Below, piece by piece: positions 13,616 to 13,933 of a stretch of DNA of 13,933 nt (positions are counted from its first letter, which is position 1; each line of letters begins with the position of its first letter). Position numbers and translations under genes: made by a program. A model generated the notes under the pieces. The model did not search any database, was not told where the DNA came from, and worked only from the letters and a program-made list of their open reading frames with translations. This DNA comes from Phycisphaerales bacterium (GTDB taxonomy: Bacteria; Planctomycetota; Phycisphaerae; SM23-33): the NCBI GenBank assembly GCA_003153915.1, contig PMBX01000013.1, forward strand, positions 11,549 to 25,481. Reading direction: 5' to 3'.

Positions 13616-13933
13616 TCGGCAATCCTGGGTATCGGGTACACAATGCGGGCCGGTCCAGGCGGTGCTGCTGTGCGCAAGTCGCCGGTACGCCAGTTCCAAG
13701 GCCCGGGTGGTCCGTCGGATGTCAAAAAAAGTAGCCGCCCGGAGGCGAGCCGCTTGTCCCATGGCCTGTCTTTTGCGGTCGTCCTTGAGTAGATCGATCA
13801 TCGCCGTTGCGAGCGAGTCGGGGTTCCTGGGGGCAACCAGCAAGCCACTGACGCCCGGTTCGATGATCTCAGGGGGCGCTCCGCAATTGGTGGCGATCAC
13901 CGCCACGCCGGCGGCCATCGCCTCGACCATCAC
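13613..13933 (-). CDS. Family 4 glycosyltransferase, C-terminal fragment (5' end outside window)
   Basis: About 106 C-terminal residues of a GT4 glycosyltransferase. The fragment opens in the donor-binding region: VMVEAMAAGVAVIATNCGAPPEII matches 'glv..EAmA.G.PViat..gg..E.i', followed by GVSGLLVAPRNPDSLATAM, the usual 'G..G.Lv.p.d...la.ai' turn, and a helical tail. The E in MVEAM would be the second Glu of the EX7E motif; the first lies outside the window. The reading frame runs off the edge with a GTG that encodes an internal Val rather than a start. It ends in TGA 46 bp before the polymerase start on the same strand. It is a third or fourth GT4 domain of the locus; specificity is unknown. 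Confidence 0.9.
   Translation of the reverse strand: MMVEAMAAGVAVIATNCGAPPEIIEPGVSGLLVAPRNPDSLATAMIDLLKDDRKRQAMGQAARLRAATFFDIRRTTRALELAYRRLAHSSTAWTGPHCVPDTQDCR

Noticed and set aside
13723..13731. A run of seven A in the last glycosyltransferase fragment as a frameshift site
   Set aside because: The frame continues with family-like sequence on both sides and nothing suggests a programmed shift.
1..13933. CRISPR array, tRNA/rRNA, insertion sequence or attachment site
   Set aside because: No regularly spaced repeats, clover-leaf candidates, transposase-like frames or terminal inverted repeats were seen; gaps are too short and every large frame is accounted for by glycan genes.

Overview
This window is a gene-dense exopolysaccharide (or other surface glycan) biosynthesis locus from a high-GC bacterium. 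It holds twelve protein genes, the two at the window edges being incomplete, and no RNA gene, CRISPR array or mobile element that I can see. Two genes belong to families that normally travel with the XrtA (exosortase A)/PEP-CTERM exopolysaccharide system: the NodB-type deacetylase with a C-terminal DUF3473 part, and the FemAB-like acyltransferase. XrtA itself, PEP-CTERM proteins and the chain-length/export proteins are not in the window and may lie outside it. The composition and this gene mix would fit a planctomycete (Phycisphaerae-like) or a deltaproteobacterial lineage; this is an inference without a marker gene.

Layout. From 1 to 2968 (+): the 3' part of a DegT-type sugar aminotransferase, then two family-4 glycosyltransferases overlapping by four bases, so a tightly coupled operon. 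From 2972 to 5241 (-): a FemAB-like protein preceded in transcription by a second, divergent DegT-family PLP enzyme, with touching stop and start. From 5242 to 5359: a divergent regulatory region with a candidate sigma70-type promoter whose -10 lies inside an 8-bp inverted repeat. From 5360 to 6208 (+): the polysaccharide deacetylase. From 6214 to 13933 (-): a long co-directional run which, in transcription order, is the end of a third family-4 glycosyltransferase, a multi-spanning O-antigen ligase/Wzy-type polymerase, a 1051-residue triple fusion (GT4 + GT2 + CDP-alcohol phosphotransferase), a GpsA-like dehydrogenase, a LicC-like nucleotidyltransferase overlapping it by four bases, and a GH43-like five-bladed beta-propeller enzyme.

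How they may work together. The aminotransferases would supply amino-sugar nucleotides, the GT4 and GT2 enzymes would assemble a lipid-linked repeat, the polymerase would join repeats, and the deacetylase, FemAB-like protein and propeller enzyme would modify or trim the product. The most interesting part is the dehydrogenase - nucleotidyltransferase - CDP-alcohol phosphotransferase set. These are the three activities needed to make a polyol phosphate, activate it with CTP and transfer it, and the transferase is physically fused to two glycosyltransferases. This suggests a dedicated pathway for putting a phospho-alcohol on the glycan or its lipid carrier. The dehydrogenase has lost a normally conserved substrate-contact Asn, so the alcohol may not be glycerol.
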